Origin: Candidatus Bacteroides pullicola
GTDB taxonomy: Bacteria; Bacteroidota; Bacteroidia; Bacteroidales; Bacteroidaceae
Direction of reading: 5' to 3'
Length of the DNA stretch: 64,000 bases
Assembly: GCA_019115825.1 (NCBI GenBank)
Contig: DXCV01000048.1
Location: forward strand, 62,001-126,000
Both the position numbers and the translations under genes were made by a program. The first letter of the stretch is position 1, and each line of letters starts with the position of its first letter. The notes under the pieces are model-generated. The model made no database searches. It was not told the DNA's origin and saw nothing but the letters and a program-made list of their open reading frames with translations. Below are positions 17,658 to 29,268 of this stretch, piece after piece.

Positions 17658-20543
17658 TCAGAGCTTCACCGTCTGGGCCTTGCCGTCATACTTGACGACT
17701 TGTCCCTTTGCGTTCAGATTGAAAGGCTGTGCCTTGTCCTTGCCGACCTTCACCACGTTGAAGGTACGCTCCTTCAGCATGCCAGGGAACTCGCCCTTGC
17801 GGTCGCCGATGGTCAGTGTGCCTTCAGCCTCGTTATAGGTGAAAGGTATCATGGCATACTGGCCCTTCTCGTAGTTGTAGTTGGTGCCTTCGTCCTCGTA
17901 GAGGGTGAACGTGCCGTCTTGTCCGGTGTAGACGTAGAGGTTGATGACCTCGGCCGGCTTCTCGTCGCTGTACTGCATATCCGGGCCGTAAGGAATAATG
18001 GCACCCTCACGTACATAGAGCGGGATGCGTTCATAGGGAGCATCCACGGTCAACTGCTGGCCACCGTCGATGTGCTTGCCGGTGTAGAAGTCATACCAGC
18101 CACAGCCTGCGGGGAAGTACATGTCACGTTTGCGGACACCGTACTCGTAGACGGGAGCCACCATCAGGGCGGGACCGAACATGTATTGGTCGCCGATGTT
18201 GTACACCTGTTGGTCGGCGGTGAAGTCCATCACCAGCGGACGCATGATGGTGTAGTCCTGGAAGTGGGTCATGCCGGCCATCGAGTAGATGTAGGGCATC
18301 ATGTTGTAGCGCAACTTCGTGTAATATACAATAGAATTATAGCAGGGATGTCCTTTCGGGGCGATGTTCCACACTTCGCGGTAAGGATACTGGCCGTGTG
18401 CACGGAACAGCGGGCAGAACGCGCCAAACTGATACCAACGGGTGTTCAATTCACGCCATTCCTTGTAGTCGGCATTCTCGCGGCCCGTCTTGTTGAACTC
18501 TTGCTGTCCGGCCACGTAGCGGTTCTCCACACAGAAGCCGCCGATGTCCATCGTCCAGTAAGGAATGCCGCTGACAGCGAAGTTCAGGCCGGCAGAAATC
18601 TGGGCTTTCATGTCCTCCCAACGGGTAGCGATGTCACCGCTCCATGTTGCTGTGGAGTAGCGTTGCAGGCCAGCGAAGCCGGAACGGGTCAGCAGGAAGA
18701 CGCGCTTGTCGGGCTCCACGCCGCGCTGTCCGTCATAGATCGCCTCGGCGTTCATCAAGGCGTAAGCGTTGAAGAATTGGGCAGACGGGCCCAGGTAAGT
18801 CGGTCCGCAGAGGTCTTTGCGGTATTGCAGGTCGGTGCAGTCGCGCACGTTCGGTTCGCTGGCATCCATCCACCAGGCATCCACGCCCAAAGGATAGTAA
18901 TGGTCCTGCATCTGCTTCCAGAAGAGCTTGCGGGCTTCGGGCTGGTAAGCATCATAGAAGCCGTACGTATAGCCGGGGCCTACCCAGTCGTGGAGGCTGT
19001 CCTTGACGGACTGCATGTACATCCAGCCCTTGTCGGCAAATTCCTTGAAGTGCTCGGTGGTCGTATAGAATTTGGGCCAAACGGATACCATCAGACGGCC
19101 GTTCATGCCGTGGATGTCGTCCACCATCTGCTTGGGATTGGGGAAGCGTTCGGGGTCGAACTCATGGCAACCCCATGAATCCTGCGGCCAGTGCAGCCAG
19201 TCGATAACGATGTTGTCGATAGGAATCTGACGCTGACGGAACTCCTTCAGCGTGGAGAGCACTTCCTCCTGCGTGTTATACTTCTCGCGACTCTGCCAGT
19301 AGCCCATCGCCCACTTGGGCATCACTTGGGCCTTGCCGGTCAGCGTGCGGTAACCGCTGACTACATCGTCCATGTCTTCACCATAGACAAAGTAGTAGTC
19401 AATCTCGTTCTGCATCTCGCCCCACCAGGACATCTTCTGTTGCTGTTCGTCAGCCACAGGCGTCAGCACGCGCAAACCACAGTAAGAAACGCCGCCATCG
19501 GGCTTCCACTCAATCTTGACGGGCACGCGCTTGCCGGCTTCCAGATTGACCGCAAACTTGTAGCTGTTGGGGTTCCAAGCCGTGCGCCAGCGTTCGGGCA
19601 CAACCAGCTCGTTATTGATATAGACTTTCGTATAACCTGCATAGTAGAGGATGAAACGGAAGAGACCGCTCTCGGACGGCTCAATTTCGCCCTCATACGT
19701 CACTTGTGAACCCATAAAGGGGAAGTTTTCGGGCAGATTCACCACACGTTCCTTCCGCTTCGCCAAGTCTGCACGCACCAAGTGCTCAAAGTAGATGGAA
19801 TCTTCGCGGCGGACAATCGTCTGGACAGTCTTGTCGCCGGGCACGTATGTTCCGGTCAAGGCTCCTTCCTTGCCGTCTTTGTCATACAGCTTGAAGACAT
19901 CGTTCAACTGGGAATAATTGCGCGGATCACCGAAACGGCAGAGAGAATAGCTGTCCCACAGCACACCGTAATTCTTGGTCGATACGATGAAGGGAACGGA
20001 TACCTTTGTATTATATTGGAAAAGTTCCTCGTTCTTGCCTTTGTAGTTGAACTCGTCGGCCTGGTGCTGGCCCAATCCGTACCAGCCTTCGTCATTGCCT
20101 GCGGATTGGAACACTTGTTGCACGGTGTAAGCCTTCGTCCCTTCCACCTCAATGGGCTGGAAACTGCGGCTATCTTCGGCCAAGACCTGATTGCCTTGCG
20201 CGTCCAGGAAGCGGACCTGGCCTGTCGTCTTGGAAACGAGGGCACTGACCTGCGCAGTCTTTACCACAATGTCATCCCCTTCTTCGGCCACCGTGAAATC
20301 GGTCTTCTGTGTCTGGGGCACAACGATGAGGCTCTGTGCCTCCGAGAACTGTTTCTCGGGCGTGGCTGATACATGAAACAGCTTCTCGCCCATTACTTCC
20401 ACGCGTACTTTGCGTACGTCTGTCGGCTGATCCTGGTTGACAGTCACAACCACTCCACTATCGGTCTGCTGATAGCCTGTGCCCGAACAGGCAGCCAACA
20501 GCAAGCCGGTAAACAAACAAACTGAAGTGCTTTTCAAATTCAT
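17658..20543 (-). CDS. GH31 alpha-xylosidase with inserted PA14 domain
   Basis: 961 residues with lipobox LLLAACSG and no acidic export signal after the Cys, so probably periplasm-facing. The N-terminal GH31 beta-sandwich contains EGWYGLGQHQADEFNYKGK. Residues about 270-375 resemble a PA14 domain (YAGYTKVYINNELVVPERW) inserted before the barrel. The barrel carries the nucleophile region DAWWMDASEPN and the acid/base region TWSGDIATRWEDM. This domain order is that of characterised xyloglucan alpha-xylosidases (Cellvibrio Xyl31A and Bacteroides XyGUL GH31). The enzyme would release xylose from the non-reducing end of xyloglucan oligosaccharides. First gene of the cluster, downstream of the HTCS gene. 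Confidence 0.93.
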   Translation of the reverse strand: MNLKSTSVCLFTGLLLAACSGTGYQQTDSGVVVTVNQDQPTDVRKVRVEVMGEKLFHVSATPEKQFSEAQSLIVVPQTQKTDFTVAEEGDDIVVKTAQVSALVSKTTGQVRFLDAQGNQVLAEDSRSFQPIEVEGTKAYTVQQVFQSAGNDEGWYGLGQHQADEFNYKGKNEELFQYNTKVSVPFIVSTKNYGVLWDSYSLCRFGDPRNYSQLNDVFKLYDKDGKEGALTGTYVPGDKTVQTIVRREDSIYFEHLVRADLAKRKERVVNLPENFPFMGSQVTYEGEIEPSESGLFRFILYYAGYTKVYINNELVVPERWRTAWNPNSYKFAVNLEAGKRVPVKIEWKPDGGVSYCGLRVLTPVADEQQQKMSWWGEMQNEIDYYFVYGEDMDDVVSGYRTLTGKAQVMPKWAMGYWQSREKYNTQEEVLSTLKEFRQRQIPIDNIVIDWLHWPQDSWGCHEFDPERFPNPKQMVDDIHGMNGRLMVSVWPKFYTTTEHFKEFADKGWMYMQSVKDSLHDWVGPGYTYGFYDAYQPEARKLFWKQMQDHYYPLGVDAWWMDASEPNVRDCTDLQYRKDLCGPTYLGPSAQFFNAYALMNAEAIYDGQRGVEPDKRVFLLTRSGFAGLQRYSTATWSGDIATRWEDMKAQISAGLNFAVSGIPYWTMDIGGFCVENRYVAGQQEFNKTGRENADYKEWRELNTRWYQFGAFCPLFRAHGQYPYREVWNIAPKGHPCYNSIVYYTKLRYNMMPYIYSMAGMTHFQDYTIMRPLVMDFTADQQVYNIGDQYMFGPALMVAPVYEYGVRKRDMYFPAGCGWYDFYTGKHIDGGQQLTVDAPYERIPLYVREGAIIPYGPDMQYSDEKPAEVINLYVYTGQDGTFTLYEDEGTNYNYEKGQYAMIPFTYNEAEGTLTIGDRKGEFPGMLKERTFNVVKVGKDKAQPFNLNAKGQVVKYDGKAQTVKL

Positions 20544-20589
20544 ATAGCTAATTATTTAATTGGTATTTGTTCCTGATTTTACCCGAGTG

Positions 20590-20618
20590 TAAAGGTAGGC
20601 ATTTCCCTCTTAAATCAA
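20590..20618 (-). promoter_or_regulatory. Possible promoter of the GH31-GH2-GH3-GH95 cluster
   Basis: The minus strand reads TTG-N18-TACCTTTA, one base off the TAnnTTTG box and with a slightly short spacer, about 50 bp upstream of the GH31 start. The weak fit is what one expects for an HTCS-activated promoter. Confidence 0.35.
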
Positions 20619-20695
20619 GGTCTCTCCCTGTTTTAAGAATAGGTATGTTTTGATGTCAGAGGTAGACCGTATGTCTTTTTTAAGGGCATCATTTG

Positions 20696-23600
20696 TCATT
20701 TCCCCTCTTTTTCTTGGTAAACAGATGGCAAAACACCAAATTCTTCCTTGAAATAGCGGCTGAAATACTTGGGGTTGTTGAAGCCCACTTGGAAGGCTAT
20801 TTCCGAGATATTCTGCTGGCTCGCACGCAACAATTGCGCCGCCCGCTTCAGGCGGATGATACGGATGAATTCTATCGGCGTCTTTCCTGTTATCTGCAAT
20901 ATCTTCTTGTACAGATGCGCCCGACTCATGCCGAGTTCGCGGCTCAGCTCCTCCACCGAGAGATCACTGCGGGCCATGTTCTTCTCCACGTATGCGATGG
21001 CATCGGCCACCAGTTTCTCGTCCATCGAGGTAATGGTTATCTCGCTGGGCTCCGGATCGATGTGCGCCCGAGGCTTGTCCTTCCGGCTCAGTTCTATCAA
21101 CTTACGCATACGCAACACCAGAACTTCCACATTGAACGGTTTGGTCACATAATCATCCGCACCGATGGACAATCCCTCCACATTCATCTCCACCGACTGC
21201 CGGGCCGTGAGCAAGACAAAGGGGATGTTTGCCGTCCGTTTGTCAGACTTTAACCGCCGACAAAGTTCCTTGCCGTCCATGACCGGCATCATCAGGTCAC
21301 ACAGAATCAAGTCGGGCTTGCACTGAGCCAGCAACTCCAAGGCTTCCTGTCCGTTGGCAGCGGTACGCACGGCAAAGTAGAGGTTCAGGGTATCCTTCAT
21401 AAAATCTACAAAGTCGCGGCTGTCATCCACCACCAGCACAAGCGGCTTCTTCCCCTCCTGATGGACGGACGGTTCTGTTTCCGGCTCCTTGCTTACTGCT
21501 GGTTCCGGCGGGAGGGCCACGGCTTCCACGTGCTTCACGGGAATGGCCACGGTAAAGACACTCCCCCCACCGGGATTGTCGGCCACGCTCACCGTCCCCC
21601 CGTGCAGGGATACAAAATCGCGCACCAGGCTAAGGCCTATGCCGCTTCCTGTTGACGGAGGCATTTCCCCGGTATGCTCCACTTGATAGAAACGCTCAAA
21701 GACATGACTCTTGTCAGCATCACTGATACCTATTCCCGTATCAGCCACTCTGATTTCCACCCTATCGGACCGGTCTTCCGGCATCTCCACCGAGACCGCC
21801 ACACGGCCTCCCTCCGGCGTAAACTTAAAGGCATTGGACAACAAATTCATCACGACCTTGCCCACCTTGTCGGCATCGAAAGCCATAGTCAAGCTTTCCA
21901 GGGTCGAGGAGAATGTCAGGCGGACGTCTTTCTTCTCGGACAACATCAGGAAAGAATTGCAAATGTTGTGTACGAACGAAACGAGATCGCCCTCGGAGAG
22001 CGACAAGCGCAAACCCGCCATCTCGTTCTTGCGGAAATCCAATAATTGATTGACCAGGTTCAACAGGCGCAGGGCATTACGGTGCATCATCTTTATTTTC
22101 TCCGCCATCTTTTCATCCTTGACCTCCTTAACCAGGCTTTCCAAAGGGGATATGATGAGCGTGAGCGGTGTGCGCAACTCGTGACTGACATTGGTAAAGA
22201 AGCGGAACTTCAACTGATTGAGTTCGTCCTTACGACGCGCGTCTTCCTCAATCTGACGCATCCGATACTTATTGCGCTCCCGACGCTTCACCTGGACATA
22301 GGCCAACAACAAGCCCCCTGCCAGCAACAGGGCATACAACACATAGGCCCAAGGCGTCAACCAGAATGGCGGACGAATGACAATCTTCAACGACGCCTCG
22401 TCCTCGCTGGTGAAGCCATCGTTGTTGGTCGCCTTCACCCGCAACCGGTAGGTGCCCGGCGCCAGATTGGTATAGGTGACACGATGCAGGTTTTCCCGGT
22501 CGGACAGCCAATCCTCGTTAAAGCCTTCCAACTTATAATAATAACGCGTTTTCTCGGGCAAGACATAATTGTCCGAGGCCAGAAAAACAGTGAAGACATT
22601 CTCCTCATAGTCCAACACGACTTCCCGCGACTTGTTCAACGCCTCTGTCAGGATAATCCGCCCGTTCACCGGGACACCCACTTTGACTTCTTCATTGAAC
22701 AACTGCAAACCGGTGAATATCACCCGGGGCATAGCACCGTTGTATTTGATATTGCCCGGCCGGACCATATTGATGCCATACAACCCGCCTGCAACGATCT
22801 CGCCCGTATGCAACAGTTTCAGCGAACGCTGGTTGAAGTCACAGCTCTGCAACCCGTCCCGGTCCGAATACGTACGGCAATCGAAACGCAGACGCCCCGT
22901 CTCCACATCGGCTTCCGGCCAGATGCGGACAAGCCGGCCTCCCACACTGGCCCACAGATAGCCTTGCCCGTCTTCGGCAAGCCCCTGCACAGGCTGGCGG
23001 GGGAAATCCGCATCCACAGGAACCTGATACAAGGAATCCTGAACCGGGTCATATACCTTCAGTCCCGTCAACGTGGCCACCCACAGCCGGGAACGGTTGT
23101 CCTCATACACTTGATTGACCATGTCGGACGCGAAAAGCACCTCACCGGACCGCGCACTTTGCAAGCGGCTTACCTTCCGCGTAGCCAAGTCCAGGACGAA
23201 GACACCTTCCGTGGTGCCCACAAACAACTGTCCCTTCCGCCCCACATAAAGGCTGGACACCCAATCAGAGGTCAATCCCGAATTGCCGACATGATAGGAC
23301 GTGAACCGCCCGGACCGAGGCTCCAAGCATTGCAGCCCGCCTCCCAACATACCTATCCAGATGTTCCCGTCCTTGTCTTCTGCCAAGGCCCACACATTGT
23401 CGCTGGCCAATGAATTGGACTCACCTGCCGTCCGGCGATAATGCGTGAAGCGATGTCCGTCATAGACGTTCAAGCCGCCGTAGTAAGTGCCCGCCCAAAG
23501 ACGTCCCCGGCTGTCGCGAAACAAGGATACGATAATGTCGCTCGACACCGACCGACCATCACCCGGCACATGCCTGTAACGGGTCTGGCTGCCGGTACGC

Positions 23601-24736
23601 ACATCGCGCCGTATCAGCCCCTCGCCATTGGTGCCCAACCAAACCGTGCCGTCGCCTCCGTCTTCGATGCAATGGACATCACCCACTTCGGCCAGGCTGA
23701 ATTTGAAGGTACTTTCATTATAATAGGAAATGCCTTTCTTGTACGTGCCCACCCAGACGGTGCCATCCTCATCTTCGTAGAACGCGTCGATGGTATTGTT
23801 GGACAGCGTGCGCGCATCTTCGGGATTATTGGCCAAAGAAACGGAGCGGCCATCGCCCTCGATAATCTCAATGCCCTTTTGGTCCTTACCCAGCCAAACA
23901 CGTCCGTCTTTGCTTTCCAACACCGCCCGTATGGCGTCGAACGGCTCATTCGCCCGACGGAGTTGTTCCCACTGCCCATGCACAAGATCATAACATCCCA
24001 TCCCGCCTTCACAATAGACCCATATGCGCCCGGAACGTCCGGCATAGACGGAGGTGGGCGGTATCCGCCCGTCATCCATCAGGACTTTGAAACCGTCTTC
24101 CCTCCACTTCGTCTGCAAGGTCTGCCTGTCCAAGCCATACAGCACGCCTGCGGCATCCACCAGCAGCAGGCATTCGCCATATTCGGAAAAAGACTCCACC
24201 GCATTCCCTTCCGACAACTGGAAGATCCCCGGAATCGGCACGGCCTTTTCCTCTCCCGGCACATAACGGAACAACTGTCCGGAAGCGGAGAGATAGACCC
24301 AAAATGCCTTATCGGAATCAATATACACCACAGAAGGCGCGCCCACGATACCCATCCGCCGCATCCACGCCTCGGTCACACGGCTGAAAGTCTCCGTGGC
24401 CGGATTATAACGGGCATATCCTTTGCCCGTCCGTATCCACAGGAAACCGTCCCCGTCCTCCTGAATGGAAGATATGAAGTTGTCCGGCAAGGAAGTGGAA
24501 TCGCCTGGTTCGCTGCGGTAGACCCGGATATCGTAACCATCATAGCGGTTCAACCCGGAGGCCGTGGCAAACCACATATAGCCGTCCGAATCCTTATATA
24601 TGGCATTCACCTGGTTGTTGGACAAGCCGTCTTTCACCTCCAGATGCTTGAACATATAACTTTGGGCATTCGCCGTACATAGGACGGTAAGCATCCACAC
24701 CACACACAGGACCATATTTTTCATTTGTTCGGACAT
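20696..24736 (-). CDS. Hybrid two-component system regulator (HTCS)
   Basis: 1346 residues from the ATG at 24736 (MSEQMKNM). The ATG at 24724 is equally possible, and the track start is a TTG. After the signal peptide come two seven-bladed propeller-type sensor regions built of Reg_prop repeats (GLSNNQVNAIYKDSDGYMWF). A Y_Y_Y domain follows at about 730-790 (YYYKLEGFNEDWLSDREN) and then a transmembrane helix. The cytoplasmic part has HisKA (NVSHELRTPLTLIISPLESL), HATPase (DTGIGISDADKSHVFERFYQ), a receiver (DLILCDLMMPVMDGKELCRR) and an AraC HTH (AFQVGFNNPKYFSRYFKEEF). HTCS proteins bind oligosaccharides in the periplasm and activate their PUL. Here it is flanked by the GH31 cluster and the divergent GH43. 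Confidence 0.95.
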   Translation of the reverse strand: MSEQMKNMVLCVVWMLTVLCTANAQSYMFKHLEVKDGLSNNQVNAIYKDSDGYMWFATASGLNRYDGYDIRVYRSEPGDSTSLPDNFISSIQEDGDGFLWIRTGKGYARYNPATETFSRVTEAWMRRMGIVGAPSVVYIDSDKAFWVYLSASGQLFRYVPGEEKAVPIPGIFQLSEGNAVESFSEYGECLLLVDAAGVLYGLDRQTLQTKWREDGFKVLMDDGRIPPTSVYAGRSGRIWVYCEGGMGCYDLVHGQWEQLRRANEPFDAIRAVLESKDGRVWLGKDQKGIEIIEGDGRSVSLANNPEDARTLSNNTIDAFYEDEDGTVWVGTYKKGISYYNESTFKFSLAEVGDVHCIEDGGDGTVWLGTNGEGLIRRDVRTGSQTRYRHVPGDGRSVSSDIIVSLFRDSRGRLWAGTYYGGLNVYDGHRFTHYRRTAGESNSLASDNVWALAEDKDGNIWIGMLGGGLQCLEPRSGRFTSYHVGNSGLTSDWVSSLYVGRKGQLFVGTTEGVFVLDLATRKVSRLQSARSGEVLFASDMVNQVYEDNRSRLWVATLTGLKVYDPVQDSLYQVPVDADFPRQPVQGLAEDGQGYLWASVGGRLVRIWPEADVETGRLRFDCRTYSDRDGLQSCDFNQRSLKLLHTGEIVAGGLYGINMVRPGNIKYNGAMPRVIFTGLQLFNEEVKVGVPVNGRIILTEALNKSREVVLDYEENVFTVFLASDNYVLPEKTRYYYKLEGFNEDWLSDRENLHRVTYTNLAPGTYRLRVKATNNDGFTSEDEASLKIVIRPPFWLTPWAYVLYALLLAGGLLLAYVQVKRRERNKYRMRQIEEDARRKDELNQLKFRFFTNVSHELRTPLTLIISPLESLVKEVKDEKMAEKIKMMHRNALRLLNLVNQLLDFRKNEMAGLRLSLSEGDLVSFVHNICNSFLMLSEKKDVRLTFSSTLESLTMAFDADKVGKVVMNLLSNAFKFTPEGGRVAVSVEMPEDRSDRVEIRVADTGIGISDADKSHVFERFYQVEHTGEMPPSTGSGIGLSLVRDFVSLHGGTVSVADNPGGGSVFTVAIPVKHVEAVALPPEPAVSKEPETEPSVHQEGKKPLVLVVDDSRDFVDFMKDTLNLYFAVRTAANGQEALELLAQCKPDLILCDLMMPVMDGKELCRRLKSDKRTANIPFVLLTARQSVEMNVEGLSIGADDYVTKPFNVEVLVLRMRKLIELSRKDKPRAHIDPEPSEITITSMDEKLVADAIAYVEKNMARSDLSVEELSRELGMSRAHLYKKILQITGKTPIEFIRIIRLKRAAQLLRASQQNISEIAFQVGFNNPKYFSRYFKEEFGVLPSVYQEKEGK

Positions 24737-24877
24737 CAAAGGTTTTTATTGTTTTCCGCCACAAAAAAACGAAAAAACCGACAAAAAAGCAAGAGGAAAG
24801 CCGCTTATAAAGAACTTTCCTCCTGTTTATATAGGTTGTCAACGCATTATTCTCTCGGCGTTGCCACTATCCGGACA

Positions 24878-25011
24878 TTACAAATTCCTGCTGCCCAAGT
24901 ACCACGTACAGCGGTCCTCGCCGTACTTGTTCTTCAGCACCAGTTCGTTCTTACCCTCACGCAGGCGGATATACTCGCTTGAAAGACGTTGATTCCCAGC
25001 CCATAGGCAGC

Positions 25012-25012
<1 letters not shown>
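24878..25012 (-). pseudogene. C-terminal remnant of a carbohydrate-active or beta-sandwich protein
   Basis: The minus strand holds an open frame of about 44 codons ending in TAA with protein-like sequence (LREGKNELVLKNKYGEDR, then TWYLGSRNL). It has the look of a closing beta-sandwich of a glycoside hydrolase. There is no start codon: on its 5' side the frame passes straight into the low-complexity family B array B2. A minus-strand promoter-like sequence sits beyond the array. I read this as the tail of a gene whose body was lost. The family is not identified. Confidence 0.5.
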
Positions 25013-26885
<1,873 letters not shown>

Positions 26886-26901
26886 ACCCACGCTCACCTC
26901 A

Positions 26902-26941
26902 AGAAAGAGAGGCAGCCCGGACAGGTTGCCTCTTTCTTTTT
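26902..26941 (+). terminator. Terminator of the GH43 gene
   Basis: GAAAGAGAGGCA pairs imperfectly with TTGCCTCTTTC across a short GC-rich loop, followed by TTTTT. It lies 17 bp after the GH43 stop. Confidence 0.75.
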
Positions 26942-26996
26942 GCCCTAATTTATAGGAATTTCCTTGCAACGGTGCACACCCAACCCAAATTTTCCC

Positions 26997-27004
26997 TACC
27001 TTTG
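26997..27004 (+). promoter_or_regulatory. -7 box of the M13 peptidase gene
   Basis: TACCTTTG, a consensus match 35 bp upstream of the ATG. No -33 TTG is visible at the standard distance. Confidence 0.5.
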
Positions 27005-27039
27005 CGCCCCGAAACATACTACACATTATATCTACGTAT

Positions 27040-29073
27040 ATGAACGCAAAGCAAACCCTTTCCGTTGCAGCCCTGTGCCTGACGATGGCCGCCTGCAACA
27101 CGGGCAAGAACGGTGGCCAGACTATGGGCATCGACCTTGCCAACCTCGACACCACGGCACTGCCGGGCACCGACTTCTACCAGTATGCCTGCGGCGGATG
27201 GATGAAAGCCCATCCCCTGACAGACGAGTATTCACAGTATGGCTCCTTCACCGTCCTGGCCGAGAACAACCGCACGCAGATGCAGGGCCTCATCGAGGAA
27301 CTGGCCAAGGCCGAGAACCAGCCCGGCTCGATAGCGCAGAAGGTGGGCGACCTGTACAACATCGCCATGGACAGCGTGAAGCTGAACGAAGACGGCGTGA
27401 AGCCCATCCAGGCTGAAATCGAGGAAATCAACGCCCTGACGGACAAGTCGCAACTCTATGCCTTCCTGCCCTCGCTGGCACAGCGCGGCATCGGCGGCTA
27501 CCTGGGCCTCTACGTGGGCGCCGACGAGAAGAACGCCGGAATGAACGCCGTGCAAATCGGACAGTCGGGCCTGTCGATGGGCGAGCGCGACTACTACCTG
27601 GCCGAGGACGAGGCCACCACGAAAATCCGCGAAGCCTTCAAGGCGCACGTGGTGAAGATGATGCAACTGGCCGGCTATGACGACGCCACCGCCACCCGCA
27701 CCCGCGACATCGTGATGGACGTGGAGACGCGCCTGGCCAAGGCGTTCCGCAGCCGCGTGGAACTGCGCGACCCGCAGGCCAACTACAACAAGATGACCGT
27801 GGACCAGCTCAAGAAGCAATATCCCACCTTCAACTGGGACGCCTATCTGGGCGGATTCGGATTGCAGGACACGAAGGAGGTGATTGTGGGCCAGCCCGCT
27901 TCCCTGGCCGAGGCTGCCAAGATACTGGACACCCTGCCCCTGGACCAGCAGAAGCTGTACCTGCAATGGAAACTGGTTGACGCATCGGCTTCCTGCCTGA
28001 GCGACGCCCTGAACGAGCAGAACTTCGACTTCTACAGCCGCACCATGTCCGGACAGAAGGAACAGCAGCCCCGCTGGAAGCGTGCCGTGAGCACCGTGAG
28101 CGGTGTGCTGGGCGAGGCCGTGGGACAAATGTACGTGGAGAAGTACTTCCCCGCCGCCGCCAAGGAGCGCATGGTGGCTCTGGTGAAGAACCTGCAGACC
28201 GCCCTGGGCGAGCGCATCCAAGCCCTGGAGTGGATGGGCGACAGCACCAAGGCCAAGGCACTGGAGAAGCTCTCGACCTTCCGCGTCAAGATCGGTTATC
28301 CCGACAAATGGAAAGACTACTCTGACCTGGAAATCAAGAAGGACTCCTACTGGGCCAACATCGAGCGCGCCAGCCAGTGGGGCTACAAGGAGATGCTGGC
28401 CAAGGCCGGCAAGCCCGTGGACCCCGAAGAATGGTTCATGACGCCGCAGACTGTCAACGCCTACTATAACCCGACGACGAACGAAATCTGCTTCCCCGCC
28501 GGCATCCTGCAGCCGCCTTTCTTCGACATGCAGGCCGACGATGCCTTCAACTACGGCGCCATCGGCGTGGTGATTGGCCACGAGATGACCCACGGATTCG
28601 ACGACCAGGGACGCCAGTATGACAAGGACGGCAACCTGCGCGACTGGTGGACAGCAGAGGATGCCGAACGCTTCAACCAACGCGCACAGGTGATGGTCAA
28701 CTTCTTCGACAGCATCCAGGTGGCTCCAGGCGTACACGCCAACGGCCGTCAGACGCTGGGCGAGAACATCGCCGACTACGGCGGCCTGCAAGTGGCCTAC
28801 CAAGCCTACAAGAACGCCACCAAGGACCAGCCCCTGCCCGTGGTGGACGGTCTGACGCCCGAACAGCGTTTCTTCCTGGCCTACGCCGGCTTGTGGGCAT
28901 CGAACTCCACGCCCGAATATGATCTCTACCTGACCAAGGTAGATGTGCACTCCATCGGCCGCTGGCGCGTGAACGGCGCACTGCCCCAGATAGATGCGTG
29001 GTACGAAGCCTTCGGCATCACCGAGCAAGATCCGATGTACCTGCCCAAGGAAGAGCGCGTGTCCATCTGGTAA
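27040..29073 (+). CDS. M13-family (neprilysin-like) zinc metallopeptidase, lipoprotein
   Basis: 677 residues with lipobox LTMAACNT, so anchored in the envelope and probably periplasm-facing. The N-terminal domain starts PGTDFYQYACGGWMKAHPL, the standard M13_N opening. The catalytic domain has VVIGHEMTHGFDDQGRQYD (HExxH zinc ligands and Glu) and the third ligand in LGENIADYGGLQVAY, plus NAYYNPTTNEICFPAGILQP for substrate binding. The length is typical for bacterial PepO-like enzymes, which cut short peptides. Nothing suggests a link with the neighbouring PUL. Monocistronic, followed by hairpin C3. Confidence 0.93.
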   Translation: MNAKQTLSVAALCLTMAACNTGKNGGQTMGIDLANLDTTALPGTDFYQYACGGWMKAHPLTDEYSQYGSFTVLAENNRTQMQGLIEELAKAENQPGSIAQKVGDLYNIAMDSVKLNEDGVKPIQAEIEEINALTDKSQLYAFLPSLAQRGIGGYLGLYVGADEKNAGMNAVQIGQSGLSMGERDYYLAEDEATTKIREAFKAHVVKMMQLAGYDDATATRTRDIVMDVETRLAKAFRSRVELRDPQANYNKMTVDQLKKQYPTFNWDAYLGGFGLQDTKEVIVGQPASLAEAAKILDTLPLDQQKLYLQWKLVDASASCLSDALNEQNFDFYSRTMSGQKEQQPRWKRAVSTVSGVLGEAVGQMYVEKYFPAAAKERMVALVKNLQTALGERIQALEWMGDSTKAKALEKLSTFRVKIGYPDKWKDYSDLEIKKDSYWANIERASQWGYKEMLAKAGKPVDPEEWFMTPQTVNAYYNPTTNEICFPAGILQPPFFDMQADDAFNYGAIGVVIGHEMTHGFDDQGRQYDKDGNLRDWWTAEDAERFNQRAQVMVNFFDSIQVAPGVHANGRQTLGENIADYGGLQVAYQAYKNATKDQPLPVVDGLTPEQRFFLAYAGLWASNSTPEYDLYLTKVDVHSIGRWRVNGALPQIDAWYEAFGITEQDPMYLPKEERVSIW

Positions 29074-29097
29074 ACGAGGAGATATTCCTTATAGGAT

Positions 29098-29164
29098 AGG
29101 CGCGGATGGCGCGGATTTCACGGAACGGCAGTGAGCTGTCCGGGGAATCGGCGTGATCCGCGCC
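29098..29164. repeat. Family C hairpin, locus C3
   Basis: Arms begin AGGCGCGGATGGCGCGGATT and end ATCGGCGTGATCCGCGCCT, with three mismatches and a 27-nt loop. It lies 24 bp downstream of the M13 gene and may terminate or protect its transcript. Confidence 0.65.
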
Positions 29165-29268
29165 TTGCTTATAAAGAAAGTTAATAACGCCTCTGTTCCT
29201 TAGCCGCATCCTTGGTTTTTTTTTTATTATTTCGTAACTTGCAGCCGTTAAATTAAATAATACCACTT

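Noticed and set aside
24725-24982. 85-residue plus-strand frame in the HTCS-GH43 gap
   Set aside because: The minus strand of the same DNA carries a clearly more protein-like frame (the gene remnant), and this frame has no recognisable feature.
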